Shown: positions 10,181 to 20,750 of the stretch, in pieces | How positions within the stretch are numbered: position 1 is the stretch's first letter | How the letters are laid out: every line of letters starts with the position of its first letter | Origin: Lamellibrachia columna | Lineage: Eukaryota; Annelida; Polychaeta; Sabellida; Siboglinidae | DNA length: 64,000 nt | Reading direction: 5' to 3' | Assembly: GCA_963662155.1 (NCBI GenBank) | Contig: OY759271.1 | Coordinates: 12,638,398-12,702,397 of the forward strand | Notes under the pieces: model-generated | What the model was told of the DNA's origin: nothing | Databases searched by the model: none | Seen by the model: the letters and a program-made list of their open reading frames with translations, nothing else | Position numbers and translations under genes: made by a program

Positions 10181-11589
10181 GTTCGTCTTCACTGACTTTA
10201 GTCTGGATTAGAAATGTCAATGAAAATCTGAGATGGCAGATCCATTTTGTATAAAATTTTTGTGACATAGCTGATGCGTTGAGAAATTGAAATTTGAAAA
10301 CAGTTTCAAAATTGGTGTCAGATTTTCGAGATAGGATTTTTTTGAAGAAGTTGAATTCAACACGTTACGCAGATTATCATTATACTGGTCGGTGTAGTTT
10401 TCGACCTACTTAATAGAATATGCCGTTTAAAAAAAAATCTGAAGAAACATTTTGTGTAAGAGATCGATATACCAAATCAGCAACAGCTACTTCATTTATT
10501 CAATGCAAACAAATTATTAAAACAGTTGTTTTGAGTGAAAAACTTACGAATATTGATCGTCTGAACCATGTCGCACGAGTCAAGGACACAAGCGGAATTC
10601 GTCCTATATTTATTGTTCAACTTTTTATAACAACCAGGCTTGACATAGTGCTTTATAAAACACATACACATATACTTGTATTGAATATATAACGTTAATG
10701 TAGTACATTTTTCTCGTATATTTAACACATTTTAATTATTCCTAATTTTATGACAAGACTAGCTTGCCCTACTACTACCACAAAAAGGGCTATTATTGTC
10801 AACATGCCAAGAACGAGACACGCGTTAGCAGACGCTCAATAATAATGTCTGGTAAGCATACAAAGTCTGTTTTTATCAAGGTATGTATATCATAAACGTG
10901 TTCCATGTTATATTATATATCAAAATTTATTTTGCTCAGACAAGACTCTGTATCGTTATTGTCGTAAACAGACGCTGTGATGTCTCTAACGCGATATCAA
11001 GCGAGATTTCAATGGTTCGAAAATTGGCGTGGGTAGAAAACTGCATCGGTAACTATACTATGTCTATAACAGCATATCAGGCTCACCTTTAATATTTATT
11101 TATTTAATTTTGCATTATTTAAATACGCTAAGTTAAACGCGCGGTTGTAATATTAAAAGCTTGCCTTTGATTAATTAAACGCCTGTATGTAAAGTTAAAG
11201 GCATGCTTTAAATAATTAAGGACGCATTTAATTGTAACCAGTCGGAACCAGCGAGGTGCATTGATATAATTTTATTTCGTTTTGTGAATGGCAGTTGGAA
11301 CATTTCTGGCCAACGGGTGTTGCGTCACAGTGTAATTTTTTAAGATTTAGTTTAACAGTATTCTTTGTTTTAATTAGACTGACTTTATTATGTGATATCT
11401 GCATTGAACATTGACTATTGCCATGGGTGCAGACGCTTTGTTTTTATTTTGGTGTAATAAATTGTGTGTACAGAAACGATGTCGTGTTGTAGGCTTACTG
11501 TAGTGTTAACAAAAAATATAATAAAAAAATATTTCCTTACCTACCCTATCTAACTTTTTTGGGCCCATTACCTGAAACACATTTTTTTG
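10181..11589. other. Non-coding, AT-rich, nothing recognised
   Basis: The short ORF at 10420-10692 is lysine-rich at its start but shows no family resemblance. The repeated ttaattaaacgc/taattaaggacgc phrases near 11110-11230 are weak direct repeats. Confidence 0.4.
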
Positions 11590-12700
11590 TTTAGGCCTAA
11601 CTCAAAAATATTTGTGCAAGAACTCTGAGATATGCCATGCTTATTCTCCACCAAAATGTAGATAGTAGATCTACTATAGTTCCACTTCTGTATATTAGTT
11701 CTCCCACAATCTGCCACTCAAGTTGTTTGTTTTTGAGTACGAAACTGACTTTAGACCCATACTTCAACAATAAAACATGTTAGAACACAAATGAATCTTA
11801 TTTGTCCTATGGTTATAATTTAAGTAAATTTTTAACCATTGATTGATTTCACATGGAAGGACCCAGGTACATATAATCTAGAACTATGTATCCAGAACGT
11901 TTTTTTGCATTTGACAACAATACTTACATAATTTTCTTACTAGAAATAGAATAAGTAGTAAAATCATCTATACGATTTGATATTGTGTTGTAATCTGTTG
12001 ATTATATAAAAACACAAAATGGGTCCACCTGAAATAATTTTTTAAAACATGAAGCCATTTGAATAGAGAATCCAAATATGGTGCATTACACAGGCATTGT
12101 ACCTGCCTTTCATATAAAATAAATTGGTATGTTTAGCCACCAACAATATCATTGTTGGTGGCTAAACATACGCCACTTTTCTTCACTATGTGCCAACTAT
12201 GGAGATCTGTACCTCATAAAGATAGAAATCTAAAACTTCTGGTATGCTTAGATATGTGTTATTGACCCAAATAAGATTAATTTGTATTCTAAAAAAATTT
12301 ATTGTTGAAACACAGATCTAAAATCACTCATACATTCAATTTCACACACACACCAATACACAACTTCAATGGCAGATTGTGGGAGACCTAATATACAGAA
12401 GTGGAACTATAGCACTGTTATGTAACTACTCGCACAGTTCTAGCACAAAGTTTTTGAGTTTTAAGTAGAACAAGACATCTTCATGATTTAAGAAATTGGC
12501 AAAAATGAAAGAATCCGCAAAATTTTAGATGGCCATAACTCAGAAACTATTTGAACTACAGCCCTATGGTTTGACACGTGTGGTTACATTGACCGGTACA
12601 TTAATCGGTAAAAATCTGGTTGAATAAAAAAATATGACAAGATTTTCTTACCTTGGTTGATTTGAGACGGAATGACCCAGGTATTTATTTACATCTTTCC
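11590..12700. mobile_element. Foldback-type interspersed repeat with inverted arms
   Basis: The segment 11590-11805 is the imperfect inverse of 12262-12480. For example ctcccacaatctgccact at 11701 answers agtggcagattgtgggag-like sequence at 12369-12386, and tagacccatacttcaacaat at 11754 answers attgttgaaacacagatcta at 12301. Near the middle lies a perfect 21-bp hairpin (12127-12171). Related, rearranged copies lie at 9420-9540, 25610-25695 and 27005-27530. No coding sequence is present. This is a family of non-autonomous foldback or MITE-like elements. Confidence 0.7.
12127..12171. repeat. Perfect 21-bp hairpin with 3-nt loop
   Basis: gtatgtttagccaccaacaat (12127-12147, here quoted minus nothing but its first 20 bases matter: gtatgtttagccaccaacaa) is followed by atc and its exact reverse complement (12151-12171). 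It sits inside the foldback element. Confidence 0.9.
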
Positions 12701-15465
12701 AACTGCTTTCCAACAGTACATTGTCCAATTAAAAAAGGTTTCATATAACAATTTATAAAAATTCTATTCTATTAAACAGTTTATGTGCTTTGGACCAAGA
12801 CAACCAACAAAGTTTTTTATAACAGTAGCTAGGTTGAAGAGGAAGCAGTAAATTATCTTTAGGCGACCTAATAAATATCAAATGCTATTTTTTCAAGTGA
12901 AAAAATGCACCCTATTCTGAGTATATGTTCTGTATTTATGTTAAAACAAACTGTTTGCATATAGAACACAACTGTTGCCATACACGTGAAGAACAACATA
13001 CAACAAATATTCTAAGTGTATTTATTTTGCTATTTTACTTTTATATCAAACTATTAAACTGCCAATACTACAATTTAGAAAAACTTTCTTTTTCCATGAT
13101 ATTTCACTGAAAGGTATCTGTTTTTTATGGAGATATCGTGGATGATGTCATCGTTCATTCATAAAAAGACAACAGTTACCCTCCCACAGCCTTATGATTC
13201 AGCCACTAAAAACACAAATGTTTGAACAGGTAGTGTAACACTTTACAAATCTATTTGAAATGATGTACCCAATGTCTGCTTGGGCTTAGCTCATACATGC
13301 AAACCGGTTTTTTTAAACACATTTGTCTTAACCAGTAAATATTACATGTAAATCTCATGTGGACAGTGGGATTTTATACACTTGCACTTATCCGGTACGG
13401 CTCTTCTAGGCAAGAAGCCTATTAGCCGATCTTCGTGTATGTTTATACGGGTAATTTGTCCATGTGAAAGGTCTTAGAAACAATGTGTGTAACAGTAAAG
13501 AAGCTGCCTACAACCCAGACCTATTTCTTAATCCACATGAAGATGATTAAAAACATTGAAAAAAATGTAATCAACAAACACATTTTAAAGCCATTTATCT
13601 AGCAACAGTCCAGGAATGAACAAGCAGCGCTATTTAAATAATACATTTATAATTCAATATTCAAAATGTAATTTTTCCAAAATTACTGATGTGTGTGACA
13701 CAAACAGGTATTTTGAAATGCTATTTATCCATACATTTGTCTATATTGTGAGGTCATTTCTAATCTAACTGAATCACACTGAAAACTAGTGTCATGAAAA
13801 CAGCGAGATCGTAGACTAAACAGAGGACCTAGAGGTATAAAGCCATTTATCTATCAATTCATACAGCATATATTTTTAGTGCAAAAACCTGTAGCAAAGT
13901 TGAAATGGAAAATATCACCAGTCTGATCATAACTCACAGCTGACATTACACAAAAGTTTTCTATTGACCAATGTTACATGTAACCAGACATGGGATAATT
14001 ATATTAGCCGCGTTATTAATAACAATTATGATGACTTGCCAAAGTCAGTCAAAATCACTTTAAAAGCAACACAGTCGATTGTTTACAATGGTAACTAATC
14101 ATCATTTTACAATCACAACTACTTGGATGTCTTATTTAATAATTAAATGTACAGTGCCTTTATTCTGAAGAACCGTAATACAGACATTGTGGAGTTCAAA
14201 GGTAGAACTTGACTTCTCTCGCTACGCTAACCTCCCCATTAACTTATCAATATCACTAGCAGTATAGTAAGTTCATCAGCTCCAATTAAGTCTCAACAGC
14301 GGAAACAATCAGTCACATTGCCAGCCATTTAAAATCAAGAATATCACGCTAGTGGTTTTCTTAGAATGTGGTCTAAAAGTGGGAGATTCCAGTAAATTCT
14401 CAGTTTTCCTGGCAGCTGACACTTTGACCAGGGCGACCAATAAACAGTTTGTGGAAATTGATGCAACTAGACTGTGCAACGCTTTTAAGTGTGTTTAAGT
14501 GCTCAACTTTTCCTAGAACACCACTGGCATAATGTCCTTTATGTTGTTGCAAATGGCTATCTTTAGTAAAAAAAATCTGCCTTGTTTCCCTTCAATGAGT
14601 CTAGTCTCACATATATGGATAATATTATCATTCAGCAATCTCCCACATGAAATGATTTTTTTGGCAAACATCTCTCCCAGAATTTTACTTGCCCAAAAAA
14701 CTCTAAATGGACCCTCTATAGTCTATCCAATTTAACTTTTGTGGTCAAGCTATTGTCTTGATTTCTGTATTTCATCGAAAATTATTGGTAGGACTGAAAA
14801 CTAAATATTAAATATATAACTAGTCATGCCCTTTATCAAGTACATTTATTATAGCAATGAAACAATTTGGTTTGATAGAATACCTCTACAATGAGTCCAC
14901 ATTCCTCATTTATTTAATCTATAGATTTTCCGAGTGGTGGGGGTCATAATTAATAATATTACACAATGTTGCTCCACAGGCCATCTGTACACGCCAGCTG
15001 GTTTTCTATCACATCAGACACTACCATTTACGAAACTCATAAATAAAGAGCATCTAGATGGAATTTGATTGAGATGTACAATGTCTTAGCACCACAGGCA
15101 CCAGCAGCAATAACAGACAAACACAATATAGGCTGTACCAGCATAACCAATCCCTGTCAATTAAAGTGGGTGGTGTCAGAGACTATCAGTAACATGTCAC
15201 ACCTGCCAACTGAACATGTGGATGCTCTGAAGATGCTGCAGTAGCAACAGACGATACCAGAGGATGCTGGTCAACTAGTTAGACCACATGACATCTCGAT
15301 GCACATCGCTGCTTGGTGGTTACAACCCAGTGAGGCTGGCAGTCTGCCGCTGCATGCATGCAAGATGAGACTTCACTGAGAGCTGCCTCTCCCTGCCAGT
15401 CTAGTAAATCATGTCCAAATAAACCGGCATTGACAGGCAGTGATCGTCCTGGAACATCAGCATAC
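12701..15465. other. Non-coding, nothing recognised
   Basis: Long AT-rich tract without recognisable coding, RNA or repeat features. The phrase aagccatttatctat recurs near 13589 and 13841 but is too short to define a family. The - strand open frame at 15279-15578 is discussed with the exon pair at 15466-15933. Confidence 0.4.
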
Positions 15466-15933
15466 CTCTGCCACCGGTTCCTGGTAATGAAAGTACTGTC
15501 GTGAAGATACACACAACTGAAGGGACCTGCGAAAGCTGTGCACGCATAAAAGGAAATTACGGTGGCTTCTTGGTTCAATTTAATGCTCTATATTTACGAC
15601 GGTGTCTGTTACTACAGTGTTGGCAAAATATATCTAGTCAGGCTAGTGTTAGCAACGAGAACTTGGGATGCCTGGCAATAAAGTATGGAGACGCACAGCA
15701 CTGGTTCTAGTCAATACAGTTCGAGTAGCACCACAGAAATGCAAAACTGTGTAGCACTAACCTGGGGCCAACCGCCATGAAATCTGGAGAAAGCAGCAGC
15801 AGCAGCAGCAGCACCATTGAGGCAAGTGCAATCCACATAAACACTACCGCAGCTTCTGTTGACGTGCAGTTATCACGAATGAAACAGGGATTATTCTCAT
15901 CACAGTAGCCAAAGACAAGAGCCAGACTCAAAG
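15466..15933 (-). CDS. Possible two-exon fragment of a membrane protein
   Basis: On the - strand, 15933-15762 is open and encodes a peptide with a cysteine-containing loop (CDENNPCFIRDNC) followed by a strongly hydrophobic segment of about 22 residues containing seven consecutive leucines. It ends at CCCAG|GTTAGT. The sequence after gctttcgcag|GTCCC (15526) continues in the matching phase for 20 codons and ends at GCAGAG|GTATGC (15466). Two phase-compatible exons bounded by good splice sites and a transmembrane helix suggest part of a multi-pass or single-pass membrane protein. The leucine run coincides with a CAG/CTG repeat (15792-15812), which may mimic a membrane segment, so caution is needed. 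No family is recognised. Confidence 0.22.
15792..15812. repeat. (AGC)7 microsatellite
   Basis: Seven uninterrupted agc units; on the - strand these read as leucine codons in the exon candidate above. Confidence 0.85.
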
Positions 15934-16141
15934 CTATGTGTGTGGTTTAATCGACTGTAGGAGAACTGTGCCATCTGGGCAGGAACTGAGCACACCCACG
16001 TGTACTGTTTCTTCTCCGGGGGGTTATATTGAATGTACTGCCAGCACCAGTATATTTACAAAACTGGGCAGAGTGATACATCTTGCGTGCGGTAAGTATC
16101 TCAGGGGGCCAGAATACACAGCTGGTATACACGCAGCCACA

Positions 16142-16641
16142 ATGCCAGTATATGACCCAGCAGCTTGGGAACAGTTCCGGCAGAATGCATCTGTAGCTGC
16201 AGTGAGTCGGCACAAAGGAAGACGCTACAGTGTCGACAGTCCCCTGTACGTGCCTCCTCCACGCCGCAACAGCCGGCAGGCTTTGCTAGAAGAAAAGCCA
16301 CTGCTAAAGGCCACAAAGCATGGAGCGGCCAACAGACACAGCTCACTCGCTCCCACACAATGGCTGAATGCGGTGATGCCAATGTCAAACTTCAGCAATT
16401 TCTTCAGCAAAGCAAACGGAACATACATACAAACGGATAGCGTATTGACACCACCGGATGCTGCAAATTCTCAACGACACAGCAGACACCGAGCATCTCT
16501 ACCTGACATGTCAGCTGAGGCTGCTTCGACCTGTGAAAATTCACCCTCCACCGCTACTCATGATATTACGCATGCGAACATCTACACTCACGCAAACCTA
16601 GCAGAAAGTGCCAAATTACATGACGCTACGTGTCATAGCAG
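16142..16641 (+). CDS. Candidate upstream coding exon, possibly an alternative Kv1 N-terminus
   Basis: An ATG with A at -3 (gccacaATGC) opens 166 codons plus two bases and ends exactly at CAG|GTAAGC, an almost ideal 5' splice site. The peptide begins MPVYDPAAWEQFRQNAS and then turns basic and serine/proline-rich. It has three Arg-Arg-x-Ser or Arg-x-x-Ser sites (RRYS, RRNS, RHRAS) of the protein-kinase-A type and no recognised globular domain. The open frame continues upstream without an earlier ATG, so an internal exon is also possible. The next plausible + strand acceptor that keeps the frame is cccccgtcttaag|G at 19204/19205, which would fuse this segment in frame to the Kv1 channel through about a dozen linker residues. 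Long, kinase-site-rich N-termini occur in Kv1.4-like channels. An unrelated gene is the alternative. Confidence 0.42.
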
Positions 16642-16645
16642 GTAA

Positions 16646-17985
16646 GCAGAACATGGATTTTTCTTGTAAAGGATTTTTAATGTTTGCAACTGCTACATAA
16701 TGACACAATAAAAATAATAATTTGCACACACCGCACCAAACATATTTGTAGAATTCAGCCATACCAGCATGCTAACTTTTAAAACTAACTCGTACATTTC
16801 GCACATGTGACACCAATCGGAACTTAAGATTTAAAACTGATGCTTTACTAACCGCTTTTACATGTGTATTCCGTGATATGCCAACTGCACATTGGCATCA
16901 AGAAGCAGAAAAAATGTACTCCAAATAAATTATGTGTAAGTTTACAATCTAATATATTGTCAAAAATAAATGTGATGCTATGGTTTTCGTCAAAAATTAA
17001 TATATAGATAATATATGCATGATTATTGTCACATAACATTATTGATATATGCATTACATGAAATAAGCGTTTATTTTATTTTAATAATGTTCCAAATAGC
17101 CTTGGCAAATTAGTGTGAATACCTGTTAGGTTTCAGTGGCCTTGATCCTTGCTTTTCATTAATCGGAAGCAAAATGTGAGTCTCTTGCCTAGGTTGTTGG
17201 TAGGAATCATGGTCAGAACACCCCACTGCCTGAATGCCCCAAACGCTTGGTCGGAATGCCCCATTGATTTAAATACAGTCAAACATGTATACAAACAATG
17301 AAACTATGTATATAAGTATATTGCACCAAAACAATACTTCTATTACTTCGAAACTGTTACTTTTTAACCATTTTCATAGGCTTCCTTCAGCGATTTTTTA
17401 TCCATTTTCTATTAACTGTAAAGCATTTTTTCCATTTTTATACGCAGAGCAATTATTATAAATTATACATTTTTTTTTCTATTCAAATACATAAATTCAT
17501 AATCATCTGCTACCACCAAAGCAAAAGAGAGGGGCATTCCATTGCCTTGGTAGCACGTAGTTGGCAGCATCTACATAATTCACTGTTCAGTTGGCAATAT
17601 TAATTTTACTATTGCTATCATCAGTACAACCACGGCACAGGCCTAGCCCTAGGCCTAGCCAACAACAGCCACGTTTCTGTCGGACTTTGTTTTGCTTTTG
17701 GATGTAGCTAGTGTTGAAACCATAGCCATGGCATAGGACACTGACTACATAAAGCCTGTACTTGCACGTATAAGATACGCGAATAATCTGTTTCGTATAA
17801 CGTCTCTGAACAGTTCCTGACCTAATCAAGGACGGTCACGGTAGCATTGTAAATGATTGTTTTCGGCCATTTTGGACAGCGACAACGGGTAAAGCTTGTG
17901 CATTACACGCAAAAAAACAGTTCTGCGCATTACATTCATCAACGCGGGGAATATGTTAGCAGTAAAGCACACATTTAAATATTAC
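16646..17985. other. Non-coding
   Basis: Would be intronic to SNRNP70 on the - strand and to an extended Kv1 transcript on the + strand. No further SNRNP70 exon (the expected DPRDAPPPTRAETREER-type or RRM sequence) was found here by reading the - strand. Confidence 0.4.
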
Positions 17986-18129
17986 CTCAAATTCCTTAAG
18001 CCACACGGAAACACCATTGTACCCTGGAGTGTCTTTCTCGTGCGGTAACTTGTCCAAGGGTGGCAAATATGGAATGGGGTCCCTTGGTGCGAAAAGCGCT
18101 AGCAGGTTGGGCGGCAAATACTGGGTCAT
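17986..18129 (-). CDS. SNRNP70: U1 snRNP 70 kDa protein, first coding exon
   Basis: U1-70K is a core protein of the U1 snRNP, which recognises 5' splice sites in the nucleus. The 48 codons read from the ATG at 18129 reproduce its highly conserved N-terminal tail: [18 protein letters not shown], then [13 protein letters not shown], then a variable patch ending WLKEFE. In the family this tail wraps round the Sm core and contacts U1-C, and precedes the RNA-recognition motif. The exon ends at GAG|GTAATA, phase 0, at the same protein position (after the REFE-like motif) where I would expect the DPRDAPP segment to follow. The start has A at -3. Later exons, including the RRM that binds U1 stem-loop I, were not found in the 18 kb downstream on this strand. 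The gene therefore has a long first intron running off the window, or the exon is an orphan. Identification of the peptide itself is secure. Confidence 0.88.
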
Positions 18130-19238
18130 TTTGCATCCACTGTTACTTCTGGAGAACTGTTCCTTGGGGCAAGTAAATATGCACTTCTCTATTACGACGA
18201 AGCGCCAGAGTCTTCCAAACAAGGCGGTATAGTCTGACTTTACGTTGTACAACAAATGCCGACCTCCCCATACATGTGCATCGCAGCCGATTTACCTTGT
18301 ACCTGAAATTTATAACTGATTCGAAGCGCGCCGTGGTAAAATTAGCACTGCAGGGCGCCCGTGCTTTGCGGAATGTGGTAGACGTATTCATCCGCGCTTC
18401 GGCAGCTATAAGCGCTTGCTTTTCTTTGTTGAAATAAGACATTTTATTTGCCTTGCAGCAAATCAAATTTATGTCCATCAAGCTTAGTTCTATATTATGG
18501 CACTAACTGATGTGGATAATTTAATATAATAATAGGAATGTAATTTTGTAATGCATTTTCTTTGGTGTATTCTGCGGCCTTAGTGCGCAGCCGCATCACA
18601 TACGAGCCTGTGAGCCAGAATGCTATGTTATAACGAATTTCATTGGCTTTCGTGGCTACCGCGATAGATGAATTGACAGTGAAAATAATAATATATCGCT
18701 ATTCTACCATTTATATTTGAATACAAGCATTTATTATCGAGTATTATTATGTATTGGATTACAGTTGATTGATGTAATATTTAGAAATACCTCGTGTGTC
18801 TTAGTAATAATGAGAAGTTGGGGATTTATCCAACAGCCAATCAAATTCTATTTGTAATAATGTTGTATGGCTCCGCTGGTTAAGAATTCCCCTCCGAGGA
18901 CTCGTCGTTGGAGAGCGTGTATGGCGTACGCTTGGGTAATCAAGCCTTCAAGCGCAATGTGCTGGTTGCCTGTGGAAACAGCAATCGATTTGTATGCTCT
19001 CGAACGAGAATAGTTGCGATTTATCGATCTCCATCATGCAGCAAAGCAAAAATATTACAATTATCTGTGCGAGTTGTGACGTCAATTTGTAGAGATGGCC
19101 ATCCGGGTGTTGCTGTTAATCGTATCCGCCATATTGTTTGGAAAATAACCAAACATTTCGAAAATAGAGTTCATCGAAAGATGGGGGTTTACCCCCGTCT
19201 TAAGGCCGAACTATAAGAAGTGCCTTACAGATGCGGCG
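18130..19238. other. Shared upstream region between SNRNP70 and Kv1
   Basis: About 1.1 kb separates the two divergent ATGs. On the + strand it holds several out-of-context ATGs: a 47-codon uORF from 18867 and a 102-codon open frame beginning at 18908. The last in-frame stop before the channel start is TAA at 19146. A gatggggg-ttta-cccccgtc hairpin (19181-19198) lies just before a pyrimidine-containing acceptor-like site at 19204. Any of this could be 5' leader or intron. Confidence 0.45.
18308..18314 (-). promoter_or_regulatory. TATA-like box upstream of SNRNP70 exon
   Basis: TATAAAT on the - strand lies about 180 bp upstream of the SNRNP70 ATG within a CpG-richer patch (about 18180-18420). 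Position would allow a 5' leader near 150 nt. Housekeeping genes often lack TATA boxes, so this may be fortuitous. Confidence 0.2.
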
Positions 19239-19302
19239 ATGGCCGGGGAGCAGGTGGATGAAAACGGGGGGCCCGTACCACCTTGCGTCGAGCCCAGAAT
19301 GA
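19231..19302 (+). promoter_or_regulatory. 23-codon uORF overlapping the Kv1 start codon
   Basis: ATG at 19231 is eight bases before the channel ATG in another frame and ends at TGA 19300-19302 inside the channel coding sequence. Its context is weak (C at -3, C at +4) against a strong one at 19239 (G at -3, G at +4), so leaky scanning would favour the channel but at reduced efficiency. Confidence 0.4.
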
Positions 19303-20750
19303 GTTTTGGTTCTACTGTTGCCAATTCCAGGTCGTATCCGAAGTTTCAAGATGACGACTACCAGATCGACGATGGTTCACCAGGTGCTGGAGGCGACTAC
19401 GGCTGTTCCGAGAGGGTGGTGATCAACGTAAGTGGTTTACGCTATGAAACGCAGTTGCAGACCCTCAACCAATTCTCCGACACGCTGTTGGGGGACCCCC
19501 AACGCCGAAATCGCTATTACGACCCCCTGCGAAATGAATACTTCTTCGATCGAAACCGGCCAAGCTTCGATGCCATTCTGTACTACTACCAAAGTGGCGG
19601 TCGTCTACGAAGACCCGTCAATGTGCCTCTTGATGTCTTCATGGAGGAGATCCGATTCTATTCGCTGGGCGAAGATGTCATTGAGAAATACAAAGAAGAT
19701 GAAGGTTTCATCAAAGAAGAGGTACGGCCCCTGCCAGAAAATGAATTTCAAAAGAGTGTGTGGTTGCTGTTCGAGTATCCTGAAACGTCGATATTCGCTC
19801 GCACCATCGCTATCTTTTCGGTGACGATTATTTTGCTATCGATCGTCATCTTCTGTTTGGAAACACTTCCAGAATTCAAGCATTATCGCGTAGTCAATGG
19901 TACAGATTCGATAGAGGAGGATGACATACCAAAATTCAGTGAACCGTTCTTTGTGATAGAGACAGCGTGCATCGTGTGGTTTAGCTCCGAACTACTGATT
20001 CGATTCGCAGCTAGTCCAGACAAGCTAACATTTTCTAAGGACATCATGAACATCATCGACATTGTGGCAATCATTCCCTACTTCATCACACTTGGCACAG
20101 TGATTGCTGACCGGAGTAAATCTAATAACCAAGCAATGTCACTCGCCATCCTGAGGGTGATTCGTTTAGTGCGTGTTTTTAGGATCTTCAAGTTATCAAG
20201 ACATTCAAAAGGTTTACAAATCTTAGGACAGACGTTAAAGGCAAGTATGCGCGAACTCGGACTGCTCATATTCTTTCTCTTCATCGGCGTCATCCTATTC
20301 TCGAGTGCTGTCTACTTTGCCGAAGCAGACTCAGCTAAGTCACACTTTAAGAGCATCCCCGACGCATTCTGGTGGGCTGTTGTGACCATGACCACGGTAG
20401 GGTATGGTGATATGCGGCCCATTGGGGTGTGGGGCAAGTTGGTGGGGTCAATGTGTGCCATTGCCGGTGTGTTAACCATTGCCCTACCAGTGCCTGTAAT
20501 TGTGTCAAACTTCAACTACTTCTACCATAGAGAAACGGACAACCAGGATGGCCACAAATATGTGCACGTTCAGAGCTGTCCAAACTACCCGCGAGGCATG
20601 AAAGAATCCTACACGTCTGAGAGTTGCTCCGATATCATGGAGATGGAGGAGGGAATAAGTATCAGTCATGACTCGGACGAACATATGCCAAAACTGAACC
20701 ATCTGAAAATCAACAATCCGAATAATTCACGCATCGAGACTGATGTATGA
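19239..20750 (+). CDS. Shaker-type (Kv1) voltage-gated potassium channel, complete
   Basis: A pore-forming alpha subunit that tetramerises in the plasma membrane and conducts K+ on depolarisation. The 503 residues are of usual Kv1 length. Order: acidic N-terminal tail (1-57); T1/BTB tetramerisation domain (about 58-157, starting [14 protein letters not shown]); S1 (about 187-207); S1-S2 loop with an N-glycosylation sequon at Asn220; S2 (236-257); S3 (268-290); S4 (299-318) with Arg306, 309, 312, 315 and Lys318 at every third position; S5 (338-361); selectivity filter TTVGYGD (385-391); S6 with the PVP kink (417-419); and the C-terminal PDZ ligand ETDV. The start is the first in-frame ATG after a stop at 19146 and has a strong context. 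The residue after GYGDM is Arg393, where Shaker has Thr449. No N-terminal inactivation ball is evident in this form. The coding region has no introns, as in vertebrate KCNA genes. It is intact and under evident constraint. Confidence 0.98.
   Translation: MAGEQVDENGGPVPPCVEPRMSFGSTVANSRSYPKFQDDDYQIDDGSPGAGGDYGCSERVVINVSGLRYETQLQTLNQFSDTLLGDPQRRNRYYDPLRNEYFFDRNRPSFDAILYYYQSGGRLRRPVNVPLDVFMEEIRFYSLGEDVIEKYKEDEGFIKEEVRPLPENEFQKSVWLLFEYPETSIFARTIAIFSVTIILLSIVIFCLETLPEFKHYRVVNGTDSIEEDDIPKFSEPFFVIETACIVWFSSELLIRFAASPDKLTFSKDIMNIIDIVAIIPYFITLGTVIADRSKSNNQAMSLAILRVIRLVRVFRIFKLSRHSKGLQILGQTLKASMRELGLLIFFLFIGVILFSSAVYFAEADSAKSHFKSIPDAFWWAVVTMTTVGYGDMRPIGVWGKLVGSMCAIAGVLTIALPVPVIVSNFNYFYHRETDNQDGHKYVHVQSCPNYPRGMKESYTSESCSDIMEMEEGISISHDSDEHMPKLNHLKINNPNNSRIETDV

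Noticed and set aside
18908..19216. 102-codon + strand frame just upstream of Kv1
   Set aside because: Begins at a non-ATG codon, is out of frame with the channel and has no domain; it is probably leader or intron.
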